From positions 121,013,166-121,077,165 of the forward strand of contig CM056576.1 of NCBI GenBank assembly GCA_029721435.1: a stretch of 64,000 nucleotides of DNA, given 5' to 3'. A program made the position numbers and the translations under genes. A model generated the notes under the pieces. The model saw nothing but the letters and a program-made list of their open reading frames with translations. It did no database searches and was not told where the DNA came from. Position 1 is the first letter of the stretch. The number at the start of each line of letters is the position of its first letter. Origin of the DNA: Gymnothorax reevesii (Eukaryota; Chordata; Actinopteri; Anguilliformes; Muraenidae). Shown in pieces: positions 30,696-42,600 of this stretch.

Positions 30696-33600
30696 CTTAA
30701 AAAAACACATCAAATCAGCACAATGACTCCAGGAAGCTTTTATTCACAAAGCTACAAGTGGATAGAATTCAATTTGTGTAGAGAAGCTTTAAAAATCCAT
30801 ACTCTAAGACTTGTTTCTAAAATAAAAAAAACTCAATTTTATCCACAACAGCTAGTACTAAAAGATGGCTAGATGTGGTTGACCAACAAATATGTTTCGT
30901 ATTCTGAAATTGCTGTAAGATTAGTTTTAATTTTATACGAACCAACAATGTAGATGTGCTCCTTAAAGGTAACAGCATTCGTGCACTTGGCCTCGATGGG
31001 CATGGGTGACTTGAATGTCCATTTTTTTGTTGAAGGGTCAAAGCACTGTGTCTTATCAGTGGCCAATTTGCCATTGGGACCCCCTCCAATCACATAGAGC
31101 TTCCCATTGTGGCTGGCAGCAGCGAATGAGCTTACGCTCATTGCAAGGGAGGGAGCCTATGACAGTCATTCAGAAAACAGAATTTAGCAGCACAGAAATC
31201 ATTACATAAGAAAAATGCGAGAAAGCTGAGAGAATGTACCGTTCCTCCTTGTAAACCCACCTCTGACCAACAGTTGTGAAAAGGGTCGTAGGCCTCTACA
31301 CTGTTGTGCCTCTGTGAGCCATCAAATCCACCCAAAGCATAGACCTTCCCACCTAGAACGGCCATTTTGTGTCTCCAACGCCCAGTGGTCAGATACTCAA
31401 CTTGGATCCATTTGTTGAGAGGCGCACTATACTTCCAGACCTCATGTTGTGTTTCCTTACCACCTGCAGAGGCAAAAAATAATGATGGACCAAATAGATG
31501 CAAATCGCTGCAGATCTTTGTGATACTATGACAAATGTCCCCACCAATATTTTCACTTCCGCTACCAGTATCTTTGAACTTCGATTGCTTTGGCAAGTCA
31601 CGTAGAGAATTTTTTCAGTAAAGCCTTCTTCAACTCTGCCACTCCCTAGCGGTAATGCCAGCATAACAGGATTTATTTCAGTCAAGCTTAATGGAGGTTT
31701 ACATAAAGTAGAAGGCTGATGAAATTCCCATTAAGTAAGTATATTGCTCAAGTGGGACAAAAACACACACTTTTTTTATACTCACCAGATATGTACACTT
31801 CGTTCCTGAATGTGACACAAGCAAACTCCACCCACTTCTTATTGTCTGACTCCGCCTCCATCTCAGTCATTGGAAGCTTGGCCACCTCCAGCCGGCTTCG
31901 TCGCAAGGGGTCCAAGCAGGTTACCTCAGACACAAACCGCTCCTCTTTGGTGCAGCCTCCAATTATCATGAACACCTCAGACTGAAATTCTTGCAATCTT
32001 GGCTTTGTGCGTTCAGAAATTACCTTGGGGAGGAGTGCGAAGTTAGAAAGTACTTGCTATTGGTACTAAGGTGTCAAAGTTGTGCAAGCAGCGGCTGGAA
32101 TCAAGACTGCACAGTAGATAGAAATCCGATTCAAGACTGAGGATTCAATTATGTCTGCATCCGAAACCTTAAAGGTGCACTATGCAAGTTTGTTGACATC
32201 ACTTCTGTTGACATTCAAATTCAAACAAAACAGAGGTGGCTCGCCCCTCCCTCCCGTAGTTCCCTCCCTCCCATGCTTCCATAACTGTCAACCCTTGTCG
32301 GTGATTGGCTGGAATTGTTTGTTATGTCATGGGGCGCAGCCTGCGCCCCTTGGGCTCTAATTTCCTGGCGCAGCGGGCGTAGCGAGGCGCAGCCCGCGCA
32401 GTGGTAATTTCGTACGGCGCAGCCCGCGTAGTGGTTATTTCGTGAGGTGCGCAGCCTTCGGTAGACGAAGGTGCGCCGAGATGGGTGTGGCGGCGTAGTG
32501 GGGGGGGGGTGTCACATATTCATCAAGACGCAGTGACAATTTCGTAGAAAAAGCCTCCGCTGGAGTTGCGCAGAAAACTCGCCAACTCCAACCTGGTTTA
32601 ATTTCCGTGCAGTGGTAATTTGGCTGACCGGCGCAGAGTGCGCACACGTCACCGAAATCTCACAGGCAGGTTTACAGAATGTCAGGCACATTTCAATGCA
32701 AGAAAAAATTACAGGAAGCACTATTTAATGTAACTATCTGAATAAGGACATAAATTATAGTATCTATATCGATTGTCCTGATGTCAGGCGGTTGCCACGC
32801 GTAATGGAAACTTGACCTGGCTTAATCAACGCAACTGAATCTGTGATGCAAACTAACGACTTCACATCTTTCTCAGCCAACCACAAACTGTATAATATAT
32901 ATATATATCGAATGCTTGCGTTCTATGCTCATTAAAGCCGCTTGCACACTGGACGCAAAACGAATTTTTCGCACGACTGATTACAGACAAAGTCAATGCA
33001 AAGACGCGATAGTCGGACAGGGTTTTAATATAGCTCCGTGTCCGAGAGTCATAAAAGTTCTAGTTTTTCCGAGTATTCCAGGAATTATTAGACGTGCAAA
33101 CTTGGCTATGTTTGTGTTCGTCCTTCACAAAATGCAAATTGATAGCTATCGACTTTTCTTGGTCTTTTTAGCCTATTCATCTGTTTTCTTCCGTTGAAGA
33201 TAGACGTCAGTATTTATTCGGTCTTTCTTTTGAAAATTAGTCAGATGGATCGAACAGATTCACGCTTCATTTCCACAGCAGAGATAATATAGTGCGTGAG
33301 CAAATCAATTCCATGACCACTGACAGAGTGAAGAAATCATCGCATGCACCATCAAGACTGTCCGACACGAAATGCAAATTACTCCATGTCCAGCAGCCAG
33401 CAAAAAGTAAAAGTATTGATATGAGAACAGATTTATAACGAAATAAAGAATAAAAATATATCAGCAACAAACGTGATATCAAACAAAGATGACCCGCCAA
33501 GAAATAAATCGCAGTGTTCATTGGATGCTCTGTTGTTAAAATGTTTCTTTTTATTCTTTATTTCATTATCAATCTGTTCTAATCGTCCTCTTTTTTTGGC

Positions 33601-36600
33601 TGTCAGACACGGAGGCATTGTACATTGTCTCGCGCCAGTGTCGACTCACTTTATTGAGCAGCTTAAACAGAAACATTGATTGAAATTGTCGGTACTCATC
33701 TTGAAGAACTGAACCCTCTTATCAAACATTCACGTTTAATGTCTGAAAGAGTCAGTAGATTTGAAGAAATTAAAAACAATAATAGACTGTCGGACACGAC
33801 AATTTATTAAAACCCTGTCAGACCTTTGGACACAAGACGCAATCTGTCGAGCGAAAAATTCGTTTCGCGTCCAGTGTGCAAGCGGCTTAATACTAGGCTA
33901 CTATTATTGTCACTTATGCTTTATCGTCTTTAGTGGGGGAAAGGAATGCAGCCTGATTGCTATGATCTCGTACTGAGTTAAGATCACATATTGGAAATAA
34001 ATGTGTAACGTATCTTGCTTTGTTGTATATGCATGCTAATCCCAAAATTTTCAGCAGCTACAGTTTGTAATAATAGAAACACGCTATCCATCGTTTCTCT
34101 TGCCAGTGAGCAATATTTGACTCGGCTGGGTCGCCTTCTATATTCTAACACATTAAAGGTGAGGTGAGGAGCTCATTTGACTGGTGAAGATTTGACTCGG
34201 CTGTGTTATACCCAAACACGCCCTCTTTGCCAACTTGCGCTGGAAGGAGGGGCAGAGGCGGGACAGAGGAGTACTTGCGCCAGGCTACGCCGGGCACGAA
34301 ATTGCCACATACGCCTGGACACACCCCGTTGGCGCGGCGCACACCCCATGCGCCGCGCTTGCGCCGCGCCTGCGCCTGGTCTACGAAATTAGAGCCCCTT
34401 GTGTTTATTTGCAATTTGTGACGCCTGTGCAGTCTCCAGAGCCCAGGTTTTTGAATTCAGAGGCAGGCAGCTAGTGGATCGTGGGGAGATGTCGGCGAAT
34501 TGAGACAAAAATATGATCGCGCAGAAAACAAACAAACTTGCTTAGTGCACCTTTAAGAGCTGTCTATGAAAGCAGTATTTTAAGTCATAAAATATGTCTT
34601 CTCGAGACTACGGCGGTCCAAATTCTTAGATATGGCCGTCTATTGCGATATCTTTGCCTGATTTTTTTTTTCTTTATTTTTTAAAAATTTGGCATCTCGA
34701 ATCCCTATCGAATCTGGAATGCCCAATTGGTGAACTATGTACAAGGCTTGCTCGTATGCGACCCCTTGCTGCCAATTCAGAAGCGTGTAGACAGTTCGCG
34801 GCTCTCCACCGAAGCACGCGCCTGTCAGCCACCGCTTCTTATACACTCATTTGTTGAATCTTCACAAGTTCAGAACGAGGGCGGAGGATACCCAGACATG
34901 ATCATGATCAGGCTTAGAATCTTCCTGATGAGCACCCATCTGGCTAACAGGAGGCGCTTGAGCAACGAACAAGACAACTATAATTTCCCTCCCCGGCAGT
35001 CCCTTCCCAACTTGCAACCCTGTAGCACAATAGCCACTTGTGCGCAACTCTGAAAAAGCTACCGACCACTGCCAGCTGGTACGAGGTGGGGATCGAACCC
35101 GCAACGTGATGGTAAAGCATCGCGTTGCGAAGCAGAAGTGACTAAGTCTTTGCCTGATTTTAAGTCAGCATCACACGCATCCTTGATCAGTAAGGCCATA
35201 TCATAATTGATTCAAGGTCAAGGATGTAGGAGCTGAGGCAATCACTCAAGTCAATCTACAAATTTATTTTACCACAGTGTTGTCTTTTACTTCTTTTTTT
35301 GTTATGAAAATGCAAAAATCTCATTTTATTAATCATTTCAATTATGTTGGTCAACATGCTACAGTTGCTATTTGTTGATGATATTCATAGATTAACATGC
35401 TAGCCCAGTTCACACAGGGTTTCAAATGCTCAACAAACTACTCAGCTAAACTAGATAGATAGTAAAAGCTGGGTTGTTCAAGTTAAACCATAATGTATAA
35501 CATTTAACTATGCAAGTTGGTTATTACTTGGAATTGCAGTTCTTTTGTGATGATTATGATGGCAAGTTATGTAGCTAGCTGAATTCACAATGAGGGCTTA
35601 TATCCACTTAGCAGAGGCCAAAGCTGCATTGAAAGACTTTATAAAAGCTTGTCCATACACAGAAAGGCTGTTTGCAGGGGGCACAAATTCTGCCATGTCT
35701 GCACAAAGTTTTGAGAAATGTGATATTGTTCCTCTAAGATGGGTCAATTAAATGCAAGTCGCATGGGGGGCAGGACCAACTCGTGATGTAATCACTATCT
35801 TACTGGGGCATCTTATACAGTGCCATTAAAGGAAAACACTGTCCAAGTAGACAGCTGCCTTTGCAGACAATACTGTAGTTTTTTATATACAGCCACTGTT
35901 GGTTCCTCTTTGCTTTGCTCTTCCATACACTGTGTTTGTCTAAAATTAGCACAATAAAAAAACTCAACTTCTATAGCACTTTGGACACTGGACTCTTCTT
36001 TTCAAAATGAAGTAGATTTTTTTATTCATTTTGGTCAGAGAGGAAACACATTTCAGAATTTACTGGATTTGACTCAATGGTGGAAAAATAAAAAAAATAT
36101 TTCTGCCCACTGGGGAGTTTTTTCACCACCGTTAGGGTTCTTCTGTCTACTGAGTGTTTCACCACACTTTCTAATCTTGGTGTTTAGGCAGGGTGCTGCA
36201 CCTTTTGCTACACGGGAAAGCGTCTTTGACAGCTTTTGCAGGTTTTTCATGAAAAGTGTCAAAAAAATGGAATCAAACTCTGCTTCAGTTCATAGTTCAT
36301 CCAAATAAAACATTCTACTTCAATTCTAAGGCCTGGCCTTTATTAGCTATCTATATTGAAGGACTTTGATTATGCATATATTATTTGCGGTGTGATTTCT
36401 GATGGAGCGATATTTTATAAACAAAATAAATCAATTAAACCAAAAGTTTGTTTTATTGCACATTCAATAACAAGTTTTTGCTCAACAAAATCAATTCTTC
36501 CATCATTATCAAACTGCTGAAGTGCACCATCATTGGGTCGGAAATCACACCGTAAATAATACATTGCAGAAGTAAAGTCCTTCAGTGTATATATAGCAAA

Positions 36601-39600
36601 GTAATCAGCTTCCTTGATTTGAAGTAAACTCATGTTACAAAAACAAAAGTAGAATGGTAAATTACATGTACTACAACTTACATCGATCCCAGAAAGGTGA
36701 TACAAGCGTGCTTCCTGGAGTAATGGAAAGGCCTCTGGGCATCTTCTTACCAGAGCATTTGCCTCAACTTTCTCAACAAAGTACCAGGGGTCCATCAGAG
36801 GCAGACGAACATGCTGTAAGAGGCAGGGTAGCAGGTGAAGCCTGTCTCCCTCCTGCGCTTGTATCCAGCGCATTAGTGTCTCGAAAACCATTTCCTCCTC
36901 TGTCACAAACAGGTCGTCCCGCAGCAAAAGGCTGGCGAGGACTTCACCTGGCAGCTCCAGGAACTCCTCGTGGGCAACCACATGGGAGAACTTCTGGACA
37001 ATGTAGTTCTGAACTCGGGTCCTCAGGGCCACTAGAGAGTGAGCATCTGCCAGGCGTAGGACCCCCACACAATTTTCAGGGAGAAGGGCATCTGCCAGGA
37101 AGTTGGAACATGCATCTACCATGCGCAGGAACTGTAGCGGAGAGGATGATTAAAAAACACATAGGAACGTTTTCTTTCTGGCACAATGCCAGCTTACAAG
37201 TTTTAAGCAGCAATCAAAATACACTGCAAAACCACCTTATTTTGAAATTATGTAGCATTACACTTTGAATAAAAAAACCACATATATTCTGGATATATAT
37301 TTTATGCGTTTTTCTTGCTTTCAGGAGCTGAAAAGGAATTGGACAAAAGTAACATTGTCAAAATTAAATAGTCACTTTCATTACTTGGTCATACATCATT
37401 TGCAGTCAATGACCACGGACATCACCAGCTGCTGGGTTTCATCCTTGGTTATGCCTCACCAGGCCTTCACTGCACCTGTTTTCAGTTCCTCCTAGTTATT
37501 GCGGTTTTTGGCATCAGATTTTCGATATGGGAGACAGATATGCCTGCCTCCTGGATGGTGTTCTTTCTTTGGCCTTCTGAAGGGCTTTTTTTCCCCCTCT
37601 TCTTCACCAGGTAAAGAATTCTTAAATTATCTACAAATTGTTGTCCATGATCTTCAGAGCATTTTAATGTTCCTGAGCTCACAAGTGCATGCTTCATTTT
37701 TAAAATTGTGCAAAATAGTCAATTTGGCCGCATGTACAGTTTCTGCTACCTTTCTTAAGACTTGTGATCTTTTAGTCTGATGATGGCTTGCTAGCTTGGC
37801 CAGTAATAGCCCTCCAGACTCTACACTGAGAATTAAAAGTAACTGAAAATCAACTAAAGTCATATTTTCTGAATACTTGTAAATTAAATAAAGTGGAAAT
37901 CACACATATATGGTGACAGAACAGCTAACAGCCAGTTGTCCAATTACTTTCTGTCTCTTCAAAAGCTACAAATAGAAAGCGCTGCAATTACAAAACTGTT
38001 CATCCAATTTGGACATAAGTATCATCAAATTAACTTGAATGTCTGCATTTTGAGCACATACTTGCACTTTGATTTTAGCGCCAATATGCTATGGTAGACA
38101 GTGAAAATATCAATAATTTTATCAGTGTCCAAATATTTATGGACCCGAACGCAAGTTCTGTGGATGGACTACTCGAGAGATTTTTAACAATCATCAGTTA
38201 ACATCAACCCTATCTAGACCGGGGGGGCTTTTTATGTACGCGCCAATTTTCACGTCGTATAATTTCTGAACTGCTTGAGCTCGGACCACCAAACTTGGTG
38301 AATTTTCCTAAAACATGTCTGGGCACAATTATATACCATTAAGTCTAGTTCATCATCTTTGACGTTTCCATGGCAATGGTTTTCTGGACAAAATATTGCC
38401 AATTTCGGTTTCATCAATGTACAACCCCAATTCCGAAATAGTTGGGACAAATTGAAAGTTTTGAATAAAATCAAAATGCAATGACTTACAGATCACATGA
38501 GCCAATACGTTATTTACAATAGAACATAGATAACATTTCAAATGTTGGAACAGATATTTTACATTTTTATCTACAAATTGAGCTTATTTCAAAATTTCTG
38601 GCTGCAGCAGGTCTCAAAAAAAGTTGGGACACAGACAAAAAGAGCTGAAAAAGCAATTAATATATAAGAGAATCAGCTGAAAGAACATTTAGCAAGTAAT
38701 TAGGCTAACTGGCATCAGGTGTGTGCAATGATTGGCTATAAAAGGGATGTCTTAGAGAGGCTGAGTCTCTCAGTAGTAAGGATGGCCAGAGGCTCTCCAA
38801 CCTGTGGAGGCTTGCGTAACATCAAATTGCAAAGGCTTTGAAGGTCTCATCATCGACAGAACATAAAATCAAAAGAAATTAGAGAAACTGGAAAAATTTC
38901 TGCGTAAGGGACAAGGCCGAAGACCTTCACTAGATGCACGTGATCTTCAGGCCCTCAGACGCCACTGCATCACTCACCGGCATGATTCTGTCATTGACAT
39001 TACTAAGTGGGCCCAGGAATACTTCAGGAAACCACTGTCTGTAAACACAGTCCACCGTGCCATCCACAGATGCCACCTAAACCTATCATGCAAAAAGGAG
39101 GCCATTGTTGAGCATTATCCAGAAGCGCCATCGTGTTCTGTGGGCCAAGGCTCATTTAAAATGGACTGTAGCAAAGCGGCAAAGTGTCCTGTCGTCAGAC
39201 GAGTCCAAATTTCACATTCTTGTTGGAAATGGGCATTGTGTCCTCCAGGCTAAAGAGGAGAAAGACCACCCCTCCTGTTATCAGTGTTCAGTTCAAAGAT
39301 CAGCATCTCTGATGGTATGGGGATGCATGAGTGCAAATGCTTGCATGTTTTAAAAAGCACCATGAATGCTGTAAGGAATATAAAGGTTTTAGAGCAACAT
39401 ATGTTCCCCACCAGACAACATCTATTCTAGGGAAGGCCTTCTGTATTTCAGCAGGACAATGCAAAACCGCATACTGCAGCTATTACAACAGCATGGCTTC
39501 ACAGTAAAAGAGTCCTTGTGCTAAACTGGCCTGCCTGCAGTCCTGATCTTTCACCGATTGAGAACATTTGGCGCATAATTAAACGAAAAGTCCATCAAAG

Positions 39601-42600
39601 GAGATCCAATACTCTTCAGCAGCTGGAAGCCTGTATTAAAGGGGACCTATCTTGCAATATTTCCAAGGTTATATTTTGATCTTGGACTCTCCTAGAGTAC
39701 TCCTGATCGTTCAAAGTCCAAAGCAGGGTCTTTATTTACCTCATACTGCCATCCTCAAAAGACCCTATTTGTATTCCATTGTAGTCTCTGCCTGAAACGC
39801 CTCATTGGGGTGGCTCTTCCGCTATGGCCCCCACTCCCCGTATGCCCACTTTCTTCTGACTGGCCAGCTCTTTGGAGGGCAGAGTTGGGCGGGGCCAGGC
39901 TGCAGAACGCAGTTTTCTGGGGCCGCCTCCCCAGAGTGAAATGTGATACACGTCTGCCATCTGATAAGCAATCGGCGGGGAAATTCTGAAATCTAACGCT
40001 ATACTTGAACATAGATCTATTGAAATGAACTTGTTCTAATAAACGCAGTGGCGAAAGTAGAGGACACAGTGCGAAAGTCTGGCAGCCCAAGCTCGAATTT
40101 GCTATCGGCTACAGTTTACTACGGCAAGAGTGGTGAGTACAGCGGTTTTTCTACTCTACAGCTAGGATGCAGGGAAAGCTAGAATCCACCACATACAGAC
40201 ACATTTGTAGAACGGGTCGTCATACCCAGGTGTAGACCGGAGACCGTAGAAATCCGGTGGGTCTGAGTTTAGAGGGAAACATGGACAGTGAGGAGCAGCT
40301 ATAAGTGGACCAACAGCTTATGGACTGCTTCAGTGTGTACTAGGACCTGCTGGTTCATGTGCATAACTGGAGTGAGTCGTTCGCGTGGAGTAACGAACAG
40401 CTTCTGCGCTGGTATATGACGGAGCAGCCAAATCTCCATGGTAAACGCCCTTTTCGGAAATTGCCCATGGTAATGGTTTACCTACTGCATCGGAATGACC
40501 AGCATTTCCTCGCAGAAAATGGACGCATTATAGATAGTGCGTGAGAGCTAGATAGAGCTCCGGTTGTCTTAAGAGCACAATACAGGTTTCACTGACTGTA
40601 CGTTCCGTTTGCATGAACCGTCGCTTATGTGGAGCTTGCGAATCGATAACTGTTACAGGAAAGAATTTAATATTCAATCGCCGATTTTATATTCAATAGA
40701 CTGCAATGCAGAGAAATCGTTTGTTATACCAGACACTTTATAGCCAGTGCGCTTCCCTATTGCTTTCACCGGTAGCATCAGAGAGCTTGCCCAGGTATTA
40801 GAGAAGTATCAGGCTGACCCCGGTCACGGTTAAGTAAAGCAATCATTTCACAAGCACCCAAAAACGCGTCAAAAGTTCTGCAAAACCTACGTCTGGTCTA
40901 ACTGCAGCCTTCGCAGCCCAACTCTGCAGACATACAGCACCTCTCCGGTTAGCTACAACTGTAGTAGCTACAATCAGGCAACGTTATGATGGAACTGCCA
41001 CATTGATGCTTACCGAAGTAACACAAGCATACCGATCATAATTACTGCCTATAAGTTACCAGGAGCATTTTAATGTGCACAGCACACAAACTAACACGCA
41101 GCAGCTGATAACCGAGCGGTCATAACTATAGAGACAAACGTTACCCAGTTGTACTAAGCATCAAAATTACAAACAAGCATAAAAAGTTCACTTCAAATGA
41201 GGTTTATGTTCACAGTCATCCTTCCCACATCTTTCCCAAAATTTCCCCTGATATTACTCTTGCATATTTAGGACACAAATATTACCAAAAGTAACTTGGC
41301 TACGTTAGTCGCAGTGCTACAGCCACATTCAACAGGCCATCAGTTGGGTAGGCTTATGCTATGAAGCAACTGCTTCCGTATCTGTAGCCATGTTTCCATC
41401 CACACGTTCTTCTATGAATTAAGTAATATCGAATTAAAAATGCCTGACAGAGACGGCGATATTAGACTTGATTTCAAGACTATCGACACATAGTTTGTAC
41501 GGTTCATCTCATTGGATTTTCTCTTGATCGGTAAAAGGCTTATGCAATAAATGCTGATGGAAACGTTATTTGCCGAATAAATCTGCTACTGTATCTTGAC
41601 GGTGTTTTGATGCCGTCATTTCCTTCTGATAATGGTCTACTATGCTGCTAATAGCTGGCACCTAAGCACTACTACAAATTGTGCAATTATTGTCATTTGT
41701 TGGTAAATGCGATCTATTTTGGCTAACCAGCTAAATTAGTTGGCTAACAAACTACTTTTGTTCACGTGAAGGTTCTGCGACTCAGTGCGAAAATGAATGG
41801 AAACAGCTTAAAATGTCAGAAATGTACTCGATATACCAATTTGATCGCATAACAGCATGTGGCATCATTACGCACTACTTTTAATTCGCTTTAATGCCGT
41901 TAGATGGAAGCATATTTTCACCAGCTTTATTCACATTAATATCTTCGGTGAACTTTAGATAATTCGAGTGACAGGTGGATGGAAACGTAGCTTGTGAGTC
42001 ACGGACAGTCGCGACTGATACGGGCTTTATCTTCAGATATTTTACAAAGCCTGCGTTTGAGGCCAGTTCTTAGTGCTAACTATTGTTAGCAGTCCTGCTA
42101 GCCTCCCGTAACTCATTCGATTCACTTACATTATCTGCTGTTTTATTGTTACTTACAGCTTGTGGCTCCGAGCGCTTGATTGATGCAACTGCTTCAGGTT
42201 TGAGAAGCAGCTGAAAAGCTTATCCTGTGTCAAATTATCCTTTATTGACAAAGTGGCTTTGGTGAAATGCTGAGCACAAACAGCTTACGTTCCCTTTGGC
42301 CGTGGCTGTTCGCCGCCAGCAAACAAAAAAGCTACCCACTGATTTCTGAAGGCATCGTCTTTTGGGAGAGAAACAGGTGATTTTCTTCGCGTCCAAAAGT
42401 AAACGGATGAGCAGCTTTGGGAGAGATACTGACAAAACTGCACCTCAAATGATCTGCGGTTCTTCTTTTGTATTTCTGGAGGGGTAGATGGTACTAAGGC
42501 ATAGTATGATCCGCGGTTGTTCATGTCTGCAAGAATAGTTTCCGGTGTGGGCAGGTCCAGCGCCATGATTGGCTTTGGCTAGGTCTGCACTAATTAGATG

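Noticed and set aside
34145..34474. GC-rich overlapping open frames in both strands
   Set aside because: They lie in the subterminal repeats of the TTAA element; openness follows from GC content.
40310..40560. Plus-strand open frame inside the 3.2-kb TTAA element
   Set aside because: No recognisable transposase or other motif; short and stop-bounded.
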